Assembly (NCBI RefSeq): GCF_030123105.1
Contig: NZ_CP126095.1
Coordinates: forward strand, 3,658,001 to 3,722,000
Reading direction: 5' to 3'
Source: Paenibacillus sp. G2S3
GTDB lineage: Bacteria > Bacillota > Bacilli > Paenibacillales > Paenibacillaceae
DNA length: 64,000 bases
Shown here piece after piece: positions 17,226 to 25,177 of the stretch. Position numbers and translations under genes: made by a program. The stretch's first letter is position 1. Every line of letters begins with the position of its first letter. Under the pieces are notes generated by a model. It did no database searches, had not been told where the DNA came from, and saw only the letters and a list, made by a program, of their open reading frames with translations.

Positions 17226-18122
17226 TTAACTGCTCCAATTTTCAGCATGCTGTTGTACAGATTTTAAAAACTCTGTCAGTACAGGCGATTTCCATTTTTT
17301 ATGATGATAGGCTATTTGAGTAGCCACACGCTGTGATTCATCATTCCAATTCAACCTAGCTAGCTTCCCTTCCGCTAATTCGTTGTTAACAGTAATCATT
17401 GGAATAAAAGCGATGCCTAGACCCGCCATAACACATTGCTTGATCGCCTCGATACTCCAAAACTCTAACGTAGGGTCAGGAAATACCCCATGTCTGTTTA
17501 AATGATGTTCAAATAAAGTACGGTAGCTACAACCAGTTTCCGTATGCAATATTGTTACTCCCTTAAGATGAACCGGCTCTACCTCTGAAAGACTCATTAA
17601 GGGGTGATCCGGCGGGGCGATCAGGGTCATTTGTTCATGCACCAGTGTTTCTATATTCAGATCTTTATCTTCCGTCTCTGGCTGCAGAAGGAAGGCCAAA
17701 TCCAGTTCACCGGAACGAACTAAATCCGTTAGCTCCCAGCAAGCCCCAGGCTTCAGAAGAATTTGGACCTTTGGATATTTCACACGAAATTCCTTGATAA
17801 TGCCCGGTAAGCGAAAAGCAGCCAAAGATTCAGGTGCACCTATCCGTAAAGACCCTGTTAGCTCACTCTCGGAGCGAAGAGCTTCTTGCGCTAGAGAGTG
17901 CATTCTGGAGATCTCTTGAGCGAATGGGAGTAGACGGCGTCCCGCATCGGTTAGAATGATCTTTTTACTGATCCGATCGAATAACGGCTGACCTATTTCA
18001 GTCTCTAGCGTTTGGATCTGTGCGGTGATACTGGATTGTGCATAATCGAGCTTCTGTGCAGCGCGTGTAAAACTACCCGTCTCCACTACGACTAAAAAGG
18101 TAAAAAGATGACGTGATTCCAT
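17226..18122 (-). CDS. LysR family transcriptional regulator
   Basis: DNA-binding regulator of 298 residues. The winged HTH is at residues 1-60 (HLFTFLVVVETGSFTRAAQK), and the periplasmic-binding-like effector domain spans about 90-295. It is divergent from the amino-acid exporter gene, with a typical T-N11-A palindrome in the 127-base intergenic region, so it probably controls that gene and itself. The effector is unknown, perhaps an amino acid. Confidence 0.9.
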   Translation of the reverse strand: MESRHLFTFLVVVETGSFTRAAQKLDYAQSSITAQIQTLETEIGQPLFDRISKKIILTDAGRRLLPFAQEISRMHSLAQEALRSESELTGSLRIGAPESLAAFRLPGIIKEFRVKYPKVQILLKPGACWELTDLVRSGELDLAFLLQPETEDKDLNIETLVHEQMTLIAPPDHPLMSLSEVEPVHLKGVTILHTETGCSYRTLFEHHLNRHGVFPDPTLEFWSIEAIKQCVMAGLGIAFIPMITVNNELAEGKLARLNWNDESQRVATQIAYHHKKWKSPVLTEFLKSVQQHAENWSS

Positions 18123-18146
18123 GTGAACCCCCTAAATAATAGTCAA

Positions 18147-18203
18147 CCATCGGAATTTCGAATGGATACTATTCAAAAATTCTGTTTTTCCAATGGATCT
18201 ATT
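18147..18203. promoter_or_regulatory. LysR-type operator between the regulator and the exporter
   Basis: CCAT-N11-ATGG at 18147-18165 contains the T-N11-A core of LysR recognition sites, with a central GAATTTC. A direct repeat follows: AATGGATACTATT at 18161 and AATGGATCTATT at 18192, 31 bases or three helical turns apart. This fits a recognition site plus activation site. Confidence 0.55.
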
Positions 18204-18249
18204 ATCTGCTACTCTATAACAAAAGACAATGAAAGCAGGATTAAAAATC

Positions 18250-19572
18250 ATGAAAGATTCAAGTTCAACCACTTTACGAAGAAACATCGGCATGCCGCAA
18301 GCCATAGCTCTTTATATCGGCGCTGTATTGGGATCAGGGGTCTTAATCGTTCCTGGGCTGGCTGCAGAAATGGCTGGTCCCGCTTCATTATTAGCGTGGG
18401 GATTTATGACACTGTTGATCCTGCCCATGGCCTTATCCATGGGTCTGCTCTCTGCCAAGTTCCCTAACGCTGGTGGCGTCTCTCACTTCGTTACCCTTGC
18501 GTTCGGACCTAAAGCTGGATCATTAGTAGGCTGGTTCTTCCTGATGTCCGTTCCGATAGGTGCGCCTGTCGCTGCACTAACCGGAGCTGGTTATATGACA
18601 GCCGCTATGGGCTGGGATGAACCTGCAAAAATTACTATCGCTGCGGTGATGTTGGCCATAGGCCTGATTACAAACTGGAATGGCATGCAGGTGGCGGGAA
18701 AGGTGCAAATAGCGGTAGTGATTGCCATTGTAGCTGTTCTCGTCTTCTCCTTCGCTACTGCGCTTCCACGTATGGAGGTTGAACATTTCACTCCCTTTGC
18801 CCCACATGGCTGGATGAGCATTGGTCAAGCCGCAGCAATCTTATTTTGGTGTTTTATTGGTTGGGAAGCTGTCTCACATCTCTCTGAGGAGTTCAAAGAT
18901 CCACAACGCGCTGCAGTTAAAGGTGTGACCATCGCTGCTATTATTGTTGGTGTTTTATATTTCTTATCCGCTTTAGCGACGGTTGGCACACAAAGCTACC
19001 TTAAAGGTGGGTCGAGCACATCACTTGTCTGGATCATAAGTCAGCCCCTTGGACGCTGGGGAGGATTTATCGCAGGACTTACAGGTCTCTTCATCTGTAC
19101 CGCCACTATTATCGCTTATGCCGGTGCCGCCTCACGCGTGGCTTATGCGTTATCGCGTCAGGGTTATGCACCGCAATGGATGGGGAGACTATCCAAACCA
19201 TATCATACCCCTATCGGTGGGATAGCTTTCCTGCTCCTCTGTTTTGTAACGGTCATATCACTGTACAGCAGCGGATTGATATCTATCACTACTTTGATCC
19301 AGTTTCCGAATGCGACATTTATCCTGACTTATATAGGAGGCTGTGCTGCAGGGATACGCCTACTTAAGGGATGCAGATTAGGCGTGACGATTAGCTGGAT
19401 CTCTTTTCTAGCTACAGCTGCCGTGTTTCCTTTTACTGGCTGGGCGATAGGCTATCCGTTACTCATTACCTTGATGTTTATATTGATCTTTCGTATCAAA
19501 CATAAACAAGCGGTTGCCGGAATAAAGAATTCGAATCGTGAAAGGTATGAAGGCCAACGAAAAGTGTTATAA
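18250..19572 (+). CDS. Amino acid efflux transporter, YjeH-like (APC family)
   Basis: Inner-membrane APC-fold protein of about 440 residues with some twelve membrane segments. The N-terminal motif LYIGAVLGSGVLIVPGLAAEMAGPAS is typical of YjeH, an exporter of methionine and branched-chain amino acids in E. coli. The ATG at 18250 is preferred over 18229 because GCAGGA precedes it at suitable spacing. It is divergent from the LysR regulator. The exact substrate is inferred by family only. Confidence 0.8.
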   Translation: MKDSSSTTLRRNIGMPQAIALYIGAVLGSGVLIVPGLAAEMAGPASLLAWGFMTLLILPMALSMGLLSAKFPNAGGVSHFVTLAFGPKAGSLVGWFFLMSVPIGAPVAALTGAGYMTAAMGWDEPAKITIAAVMLAIGLITNWNGMQVAGKVQIAVVIAIVAVLVFSFATALPRMEVEHFTPFAPHGWMSIGQAAAILFWCFIGWEAVSHLSEEFKDPQRAAVKGVTIAAIIVGVLYFLSALATVGTQSYLKGGSSTSLVWIISQPLGRWGGFIAGLTGLFICTATIIAYAGAASRVAYALSRQGYAPQWMGRLSKPYHTPIGGIAFLLLCFVTVISLYSSGLISITTLIQFPNATFILTYIGGCAAGIRLLKGCRLGVTISWISFLATAAVFPFTGWAIGYPLLITLMFILIFRIKHKQAVAGIKNSNRERYEGQRKVL

Positions 19573-19972
19573 GGCTCATAATCATCTGTTTCAATCATTT
19601 TTGGCAGTGTGATGCGGCAACTTCAGTTTATTAGATCCTTTCTTTCAGGACGAGTTTGCCATCGGACACAGCGGATCTTAAACGCAGAATTATGGCATAT
19701 ATTGAGCGCTAACGGACCCAAGTGCCGCTATTGGCAAGAAAAACACCAAATACTACCCATTGTTCATGTAATAGTTGTACTGGAGTCCGAAAACCTGCTC
19801 AAAAAGTAATAAATGCGCAAATAGCTGCACTTGGGTCCGTAAGCAATTCACCATCATTAATTGAGAAGCAACAAATTACATGAATGAATTATATCGTTTC
19901 AGCATTCGTCTAGATGGTTATGGAATGAAGAGGGCAAACTATACTATGACCAGAAAAAGGAGACGATACATC
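19573..19972. other. Non-coding gap with a palindromic repeat
   Basis: Four hundred bases without a convincing gene. Short open frames have no ribosome binding sites and no recognisable sequence. The main content is the repeat cluster at 19708-19844; the last 100 bases carry the esterase leader. Confidence 0.6.
19708..19844. repeat. Palindromic intergenic repeat cluster (three related units)
   Basis: Left arm 19708-19735 and right arm 19817-19844 are about 28-bp inverted copies with core CGGACCCAAGTGC-GCTATT and three or four mismatches. A more diverged third unit in the right-arm orientation lies between them at 19762-19789 (core TACTGGAGTCCG). It resembles dispersed, non-coding palindromic repeats; no transposase is nearby. 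Confidence 0.7.
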
Positions 19973-20929
19973 ATGCCAAATCAACCAAAGATTATTCTTG
20001 AGCCAGCAGCGCAGAAATTTGCCGATGATAATTCCAAACCTCCGTTCCTTCCTGATCTTGGACCAGAAAAAGGCCGTGAAACGGTAGATACTGTACAATC
20101 CAGTGAGATATATAAACCTGAAGTCGATATTGAAGATCTTATGGTGCCGGGAGGACCTAACGGTAATGTTTCCATTAGAATTGTTCGGCCCCCTAGCTCC
20201 TCTTCCGCGTCGTTGCCAGTGATTCTTTACATTCATGGTGCAGGCTGGGTGTTTGGTAATGCCCATACCCATGACCGCCTGATCCGTGAACTAGCTGTTG
20301 GAGCAGAGGCTGCGATTGTTTTTCCAAATTACAGCCTCTCTCCAGAAGCTAAATATCCTACAGCAATTGAAGAAATCTATGCTGTTCTGAAATGGATTGC
20401 TGAACAGGGAAGCAATCACGCCCTTGATGTGAGCAAGTTATCCATTGGCGGTGATAGTGTCGGTGGAAATATGGCAGCCGCCATTACTCTAATGGCTAAA
20501 GAACGCAGTGGCCCGAAGATAGGGAAACAACTATTGTTTTATCCTGTAACGGATGCCTCATTTGATACCGAATCCTATCATGAGTTCGCCGAAGGTTATT
20601 TCTTGCAGCGGGATGGTATGAAATGGTTTTGGGATCAATATACCACTGACCCTGAGGAACGGAATCAGATCACAGCCTCCCCGCTTCGAGCTAGTGTCGA
20701 GCAGTTACGCGATCTTCCCGAAGCACTAGTCATAACTGGTGAAGCAGATGTTCTACGTGATGAAGGTGAAGCTTATGCCGCTAAATTACGTGAAGCTGGT
20801 GTCACTGTCACGGCCGTTCGCTTTCAAGGGATCATACATGATTTTGTGATGCTAAATCCTTTGGCTGATACCAACGCCAAAAAAGCCGCCATTAAGCTGG
20901 CGACTACCTGGCTTCGTGAAGGCTTCTAA
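19973..20929 (+). CDS. Alpha/beta hydrolase, hormone-sensitive-lipase family esterase
   Basis: Probable carboxylesterase of 318 residues. The oxyanion-hole motif HGAGWVFG is near residue 86 and the nucleophile elbow GDSVGGNMA near 162. The acidic residue lies in GEADVLRDEG near 262 and the catalytic His in GIIHDFVML near 292, the full HSL-family set. The ATG at 19973 has AAGGAG 10 bases upstream; in-frame codons further upstream have no ribosome binding site. A strong terminator follows. The substrate is unknown. Confidence 0.88.
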   Translation: MPNQPKIILEPAAQKFADDNSKPPFLPDLGPEKGRETVDTVQSSEIYKPEVDIEDLMVPGGPNGNVSIRIVRPPSSSSASLPVILYIHGAGWVFGNAHTHDRLIRELAVGAEAAIVFPNYSLSPEAKYPTAIEEIYAVLKWIAEQGSNHALDVSKLSIGGDSVGGNMAAAITLMAKERSGPKIGKQLLFYPVTDASFDTESYHEFAEGYFLQRDGMKWFWDQYTTDPEERNQITASPLRASVEQLRDLPEALVITGEADVLRDEGEAYAAKLREAGVTVTAVRFQGIIHDFVMLNPLADTNAKKAAIKLATTWLREGF

Positions 20930-20952
20930 ATAACTGAATACTCTAACCCATG

Positions 20953-20999
20953 GCGAATTGGTTTACTCAAGAATTCTTGTGTAAACCAATTCGCTTTTT
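20953..20999 (+). terminator. Intrinsic terminator of the esterase gene
   Basis: Perfect 14-bp stem, GCGAATTGGTTTAC (20953-20966) with its complement (20981-20994), followed by TTTTT. Confidence 0.93.
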
Positions 21000-21002
21000 A
21001 TT

Positions 21003-21030
21003 TGTTAACATAATAATAATTATGTTAACA
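21003..21030. other. XerD/dif-like palindrome, copy 1
   Basis: 28 bp in 11-6-11 layout: left arm TGTTAACATAA, centre TAATAA, right arm TTATGTTAACA. The arms are perfect inverted copies and resemble the XerD half-site of Bacillus dif (TTATGTAAACT). It lies between the esterase terminator and the next gene. Confidence 0.6.
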
Positions 21031-21108
21031 AGTGTATTTTTACAATTAAGAAACAAATATCCATTCACTGCGTCAATATATTTAAATGATCTACAAGGAG
21101 CTAAAAAT

Positions 21109-22431
21109 GTGAACTATCTACCGAGCATTCTAAAGACTGTTTTATCTTCCTCTTTGCTCGTGTCTGGAGCTGGTCTATTTTTGCCTAGTGCTCCAGCGAC
21201 AGCAGCAAATGCAGCGGCTTCACCCTCTATTACAGAAGTAGTTGACTCCGTACCCACAATTAAACCGCTATGGCACGACAAAGCAGATGGTCTAGGAATT
21301 TATAGTCAAAAGGTCCCTGTTTCAAATGGATTGTTCTATTATTCGTCAGGCGGCACACTGAAGGCAGCTGATCTTACCACAGGAAAAATAAAGTGGTCCT
21401 ACAAAAAAGGATCAAGTCCTGAGATTATAACGAATAATTCGGTTTTCTTTATCACTTATGAGGGTTATCTTGTAAAAGTTAATGCCCAAACAGGGAAACT
21501 GCTTTGGAAGGTTAAGGCTGCCAAAAATCCGATTGAAATTGGTGCTTTTGCGGAGTTAGTTAACGGAGTGTTATACTTCCGGAACGAGCATGGCGGAATA
21601 GCTGCTTATCGTCCGGATACTGGTAAAAAGATCTGGGAAAATAAAGACATCCCTATGTACGTAGGTAGTATCGTAGGTCTTTATGACAACGTATTTGTAG
21701 TATCTAGTACCGTAGATAATAGACGCACACAGTTTTTCGGCCTCGATCCAGCCACAGGCAAGAGGTTATGGAGAATTCAAGGTTTTTTCAACTTTGTTGC
21801 TTATCGGGATGGTGATTTAATACTCCGTGAGTATGCAGCTGCCTTATATGAAGCCCCTAATAAACCTGTTCAAGGATATCAGATGACACTAACACATGTG
21901 GATATCAAAACTGGAAAAGTGAAAAACAAGGTGAACTATAACTCCATTGAAGATGTTAGTAGACTCGGTAATTATTTCACATCACTTCAGGGCTCGTATC
22001 TCTATACAGTAGATGGAAGTTTAGATAAATGGGATGGCGCTCCGCTATATCGCTTTATGCTTGGACAAGAAACATCTAGTGAGCCCAAAAGTTATGAAGA
22101 GTACGGAAATTGGCTTGCTGGTCCAGTAAATAATATGGCTTTTTTCCAAAAAGACACACAGATCACTGGTGTTCAAGTCAATAATGGACATATCATAAGT
22201 TACAACGGACCGGACAGTCCCGCGCTTAGCGCTCAATGGATTGGTAAAGGTGTCTACACTGGCTATGAGAATGGCTACTTTTATATCATGAACGCAGAAA
22301 CAGGAAAAGCACTCGGCAAAATAAAGACTGGAGCACAACAATATGGCAAACTATTCACTGCGAATGGGATTCTTTACATCCAGACGGAGCACGATCTATT
22401 CGCTATTTCTCTGCCAAAAGAATTAAAATAG
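21109..22431 (+). CDS. Exported PQQ-like beta-propeller repeat protein
   Basis: Secreted protein of about 440 residues. The GTG at 21109 is chosen because AAGGAG precedes it and a signal peptide follows directly (hydrophobic VLSSSLLVSGAGLFL, then APATAANA). From about residue 70, blades repeat the PQQ-like pattern: LKAADLTTGKIKWSY, VKVNAQTGKLLWKV, YRPDTGKKIWEN, DPATGKRLWRI. BamB-like or quinoprotein-type folds share this, but no cofactor site is evident. It ends only 6 bases from the convergent gerPE stop. Role unknown. Confidence 0.75.
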   Translation: MNYLPSILKTVLSSSLLVSGAGLFLPSAPATAANAAASPSITEVVDSVPTIKPLWHDKADGLGIYSQKVPVSNGLFYYSSGGTLKAADLTTGKIKWSYKKGSSPEIITNNSVFFITYEGYLVKVNAQTGKLLWKVKAAKNPIEIGAFAELVNGVLYFRNEHGGIAAYRPDTGKKIWENKDIPMYVGSIVGLYDNVFVVSSTVDNRRTQFFGLDPATGKRLWRIQGFFNFVAYRDGDLILREYAAALYEAPNKPVQGYQMTLTHVDIKTGKVKNKVNYNSIEDVSRLGNYFTSLQGSYLYTVDGSLDKWDGAPLYRFMLGQETSSEPKSYEEYGNWLAGPVNNMAFFQKDTQITGVQVNNGHIISYNGPDSPALSAQWIGKGVYTGYENGYFYIMNAETGKALGKIKTGAQQYGKLFTANGILYIQTEHDLFAISLPKELK

Positions 22432-22437
22432 CGGTTG

Positions 22438-22821
22438 TTACGCCTCTTCTTCTGAAGCTATTTCTCGCTTGAACTCACTGGTTCGACTCTCCAGATGAAC
22501 AGAGCCACCATTTCCAATCTGGAAGGTCGTCCCAGACCCAATCGATAGAATTTTAATATATTGCATATTAATGGTTGATTCCCCGGCATCATTCAAAATC
22601 TCGAATTCGTCTTCTTCATTCACTTGGTTCGACCAGGTCGCAAAAGGGATATCTAAGCATATTGCCTCTCTATTATTGCTATAAACCTCCTGTATGTTGT
22701 GTAAGTAATTTTCTCTACTTCCCAAAAATTTGGACCGAATCCGCTCTACAGATCCACATATAAAAATAGAGCTATCCGACAGATTATTAATATAAACGTC
22801 TTGTATACGTGAAGTATGCAT
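22438..22821 (-). CDS. gerPE: Spore germination protein GerPE
   Basis: Last visible gene of the gerP operon, whose products sit in the spore coat region and let germinants reach their receptors. It is 127 residues and starts SRIQDVYINNLSDSSIFICGS, typical of GerPE. It begins 2 bases after gerPD. The operon normally continues with gerPF, but here it ends in a convergent gene 6 bases away with no obvious terminator. Confidence 0.82.
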   Translation of the reverse strand: MHTSRIQDVYINNLSDSSIFICGSVERIRSKFLGSRENYLHNIQEVYSNNREAICLDIPFATWSNQVNEEDEFEILNDAGESTINMQYIKILSIGSGTTFQIGNGGSVHLESRTSEFKREIASEEEA

Positions 22822-22823
22822 CG

Positions 22824-23000
22824 TTAACTGCCTTTTTTGACTTGATCCGGAGCACTCGGAGTATATTCTATTACGCTGTCAAACGCCGAGGAGCAAGTAA
22901 TCGTCTGGGTATCCCCTACCAAAAACACTGATGAACCCGAGATCGAAAACACTTTTACTGCGTTTACATTTATCTCTCTGTTAATCACGGTCACTTTCAT
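22824..23000 (-). CDS. gerPD: Spore germination protein GerPD (58 residues)
   Basis: Small protein reading MKVTVINREINVNAVKVFSI at its start, then a GDTQTITCSS segment. It fits GerPD in length and in position between gerPC and gerPE. The ATG at 23000 lies inside the end of gerPC (20-base overlap), implying coupled translation. It is too short for common length cut-offs but clearly coding. Confidence 0.85.
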   Translation of the reverse strand: MKVTVINREINVNAVKVFSISGSSVFLVGDTQTITCSSAFDSVIEYTPSAPDQVKKGS

Positions 23001-23592
23001 GCGGCTCCCGCCTTCCAGTTATGTTTATTTCCAAATGCCGTTCTACGGCCATAACAATATCTCGTTTGATTTGCTCTACTATAGAAGCACTTTCCTCTTC
23101 AGTGTATCCACGCCCTTCCTCTGCGGCAGGGAGCTGGCTTACATACTCGTTAATCCGACCATCCATCTGATTCAGCAGATCCTGGGTTACCATTTGGATG
23201 TAATTCTCATCAATACTTAAATTCTGCTCTCTTTCTAAACGTGAAAATTGTGAGGGAACTTCCTCTTGCACATATTTCAAAATCTCTGGACGAATTTTAT
23301 CCGATAACGCGGTTATCCCTCCTTCCTGCTCTCCGATAGGTTTACCGTTGATCATTGCTTCATCTAGATTATTTCCCTCATTTGGTGTTATGCCTATATT
23401 TAAAGTGCCTTCCAGCTTCTCGATTTTCAATTGTTCAAAATGATAATTTATAGGACCTATACTTGCAGTTTTATTATTCTTTATGCTGTCAATGTCACCT
23501 TGTAAATCTTGGAGCTGTTTCTCTAGCAGTTGAATCTTTTCAGCTTGCACTCTTAATGCATTAAAAACTTGCTGAACATAATACGGGTGCAT
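22981..23592 (-). CDS. gerPC: Spore germination protein GerPC
   Basis: 203 residues. The N-terminal coiled-coil region (about 12-40, VQAEKIQLLEKQLQDLQGDI) is followed by the GerPC core with INYHFEQLKIEKLEGTLNIGI near residue 50. It is the third gene of gerPABCDE and overlaps gerPD. It is needed for spore-coat permeability to germinants in Bacillus; the molecular role is not settled. Confidence 0.88.
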   Translation of the reverse strand: MHPYYVQQVFNALRVQAEKIQLLEKQLQDLQGDIDSIKNNKTASIGPINYHFEQLKIEKLEGTLNIGITPNEGNNLDEAMINGKPIGEQEGGITALSDKIRPEILKYVQEEVPSQFSRLEREQNLSIDENYIQMVTQDLLNQMDGRINEYVSQLPAAEEGRGYTEEESASIVEQIKRDIVMAVERHLEINITGRREPHESDRD

Positions 23593-23640
23593 ACAACCCC
23601 CTCCTATGGTTTATTGTATGCGAAGTATAATAACCTAATT

Positions 23641-23862
23641 CTAGCGTGTATATAGTTCAGTTGGTGGAGGCAACAGCACAAGCGGTGATTCACTTATCCC
23701 TGATGATGGAGCAGAAGGAAAGTCTGGAACGTCACTAGACTGATAACTATGAGACAAGGCATTAATTCGGCCGGAAGTGCCGATCTGCAAAACCGATGAA
23801 TTTGAGATCGTACCAATTTTCAGATGATTGACCGATATGCACTGATACACCGTAATATTCAT
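23641..23862 (-). CDS. gerPB: Spore germination protein GerPB
   Basis: 73 residues: MNITVYQCISVNHLKIGTIS, then SSVLQIGTSGRINALSHSYQ, a GerPB pattern. The C-terminus is rich in Pro and Ser. It lies 11 bases after gerPA and 48 bases before gerPC in the same operon. Confidence 0.85.
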   Translation of the reverse strand: MNITVYQCISVNHLKIGTISNSSVLQIGTSGRINALSHSYQSSDVPDFPSAPSSGISESPLVLLPPPTELYTR

Positions 23863-23873
23863 GTAAACCCACC

Positions 23874-24101
23874 TTAAGGAGGCGATACTTGATCCACCAC
23901 ATCCGAATCCATTGTATTAGTGCTGCTAGCCTGGTTATTCGTAATGTTTGTACCTATGGAGTCACCTATGGAGAAGGAGTTGGCGCCGGCATAGATTTTG
24001 GAGTTACTACTCAAGATAACGGATGCCGTATTTCCTACTAAGACTGTGGAACTAGGGCCCACGCTGTTGATTTTAATGTTGCCGATGATTGAAACCACCA
24101 A
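23874..24101 (-). CDS. gerPA: Spore germination protein GerPA (GerPA/GerPF family)
   Basis: 75 residues with the GerPA/PF signature: IGNIKINSVG at the start, GDSIGTNITNNQASSTNT in the middle, DSDVVDQ near the end. It starts with TTG (or GTG one codon later) behind AAAGGAGGAG. As first gene of the operon it is called GerPA, although the family also includes GerPF, absent from the downstream end here. The SigK-like promoter upstream fits late mother-cell expression. Confidence 0.85.
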   Translation of the reverse strand: MVVSIIGNIKINSVGPSSTVLVGNTASVILSSNSKIYAGANSFSIGDSIGTNITNNQASSTNTMDSDVVDQVSPP

Positions 24102-24128
24102 ACCACTCCTCCTTTCGGAATGATAACC

Positions 24129-24185
24129 TATTCTATGTAGATATTCGCCCAGATGTCACTGAATAAGTCATAAGCCCATACAATG
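24129..24185. promoter_or_regulatory. Divergent SigK-like promoters for gerPA and the Hsp20-like gene
   Basis: SigK promoters follow AC-N16/17-CATANNNTA. Minus strand: AC at 24156-24155, 17 bases, then CATAGAATA at 24137-24129, reading into gerPA. Plus strand: AC at 24158-24159, 17 bases, then CATACAATG at 24177-24185, reading into the Hsp20-like gene. The two -35 dinucleotides are one base apart (GTCAC). Confidence 0.6.
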
Positions 24186-24213
24186 GATAAAAAATGAAGG
24201 AGGTTCAGCGTTC

Positions 24214-24672
24214 ATGAGTCCGAATAAATCGAACCCTTTAGATTGGATGAACGAAGATCCCTTTTTTAAGAAAAAGTTATCCTTAAAGTCGCTTGAAGAG
24301 CAATGGAAGCTGGATCCAAGCCAGATCGATGGCTATGTTGAAAAAATAATCAGAGAAGCTACCGCGTCCACCTCTTCCTCATTGACGGAAGAAACCTCAA
24401 GTCTTCATTTTGAGCATCTGGACACACATAATTATCTGATCACAAAAATTCGTATTCCAAGTGGAATTCACCCCGAAAGTATATGGGCACAAATCAATCG
24501 AACACAAATCAAATTAAACGGTCTTGGAAAAGATCATAGCGAGATCATCCCACTCCCCATTCCAGTCAATCCGGATCAGAGCAGAGGCACTTATAAACAA
24601 GGCTCTTTGCAATTCAGAATGCCGAAAATGTCAGCAGGTAAATTTAGAGATATCGACATCCGTTATTTATAA
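24214..24672 (+). CDS. Hsp20/alpha-crystallin-like protein, probably spore-associated
   Basis: 152 residues. The N-terminal half is charged and Ser/Thr-rich. The C-terminal half (about 60-150) has the pattern of a small-heat-shock-like beta sandwich: NYLITKIRIPSGIHPESIWA, then TQIKLNGLG, then a final strand. The match is weak, so chaperone activity is not claimed. It is divergent from gerPA with a SigK-like promoter, suggesting a coat function. AAGGAGG precedes the ATG. Confidence 0.6.
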   Translation: MSPNKSNPLDWMNEDPFFKKKLSLKSLEEQWKLDPSQIDGYVEKIIREATASTSSSLTEETSSLHFEHLDTHNYLITKIRIPSGIHPESIWAQINRTQIKLNGLGKDHSEIIPLPIPVNPDQSRGTYKQGSLQFRMPKMSAGKFRDIDIRYL

Positions 24673-24743
24673 AAAAAACCTTAAAATCCCTCCTTTTCAC
24701 TCGTCCAAGTGGCGATCTACCCTCAAAAAAACGTCTTAGAATC

Positions 24744-24780
24744 AAAACAGCGTATAATTTAAGTTATGCGCTGTTTTTTG
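24744..24780 (+). terminator. Intrinsic terminator of the Hsp20-like gene
   Basis: AAAACAGCG pairs with CGCTGTTTT, with an inner ATAA/TTAT. TTTTTTG follows on the plus strand, and the flanking A-run makes it potentially bidirectional. Confidence 0.85.
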
Positions 24781-24909
24781 AGGGCATTTTCAGCCTTTTT
24801 TATCCTTTATTTTGTCTGCAATCACAATAGATTTTCTAAGCTTCTTTATTCGAACTTTAAGGTTCCCTCTCTCATAAGATAGGATATCAATCGCAAAGGT
24901 GGGCTATTT

Positions 24910-25083
24910 ATGTCCAAAAACAAGCGCGGAAAAGCACTCTGGCGTATGCCATCCCGAGGTAGAGGAACATGTCCGATCTGCAGCAGCACTCGTATTAAGC
25001 TTTTGTATATCGGAAAAGGACTTTCGGGTGAGAAGGTTAATGTGTGTAAGAAATGCGAGGGTAAACAAGTAACTCCTTCTTAA
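24910..25083 (+). CDS. Zinc-ribbon-like miniprotein (57 residues), unknown
   Basis: Very basic small protein starting MSKNKRGKALWRMPSRGRGT. Two CxxC pairs at residues 21/24 and 46/49 look like a zinc ribbon. AAAGGTGGG lies upstream of the ATG. It resembles nothing I can name with confidence; it could bind nucleic acid or ribosomes. It is convergent with the acetyltransferase gene, with a large hairpin between them. Confidence 0.7.
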   Translation: MSKNKRGKALWRMPSRGRGTCPICSSTRIKLLYIGKGLSGEKVNVCKKCEGKQVTPS

Positions 25084-25093
25084 CTAGGCCAGT

Positions 25094-25164
25094 GGATTAC
25101 TAAAAAAAGTGCAATTCTGTCATCGAGTCTCGATGAAACTGAATCACACTTTGTTTGGTAATCC
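25094..25164. repeat. Long near-perfect hairpin (about 35-bp arms)
   Basis: The two halves pair along nearly their whole length: GGATTAC / GTAATCC outside, AAGTG / CACTT and ATTC / GAAT in the middle, CATCGAG / CTCGATG at a one-base loop (T at 25128). It has only a handful of mismatches and a 2-base bulge. It lies between two convergent genes; it could be a bidirectional terminator or a small palindromic mobile repeat. Confidence 0.75.
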
Positions 25165-25177
25165 CCCACCTCAAAAA

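Noticed and set aside
20950..21108. Longer N-terminus for the PQQ-like protein
   Set aside because: It would read through the esterase terminator and dif-like copy 1; the GTG at 21109 has AAGGAG and is followed at once by a signal peptide.
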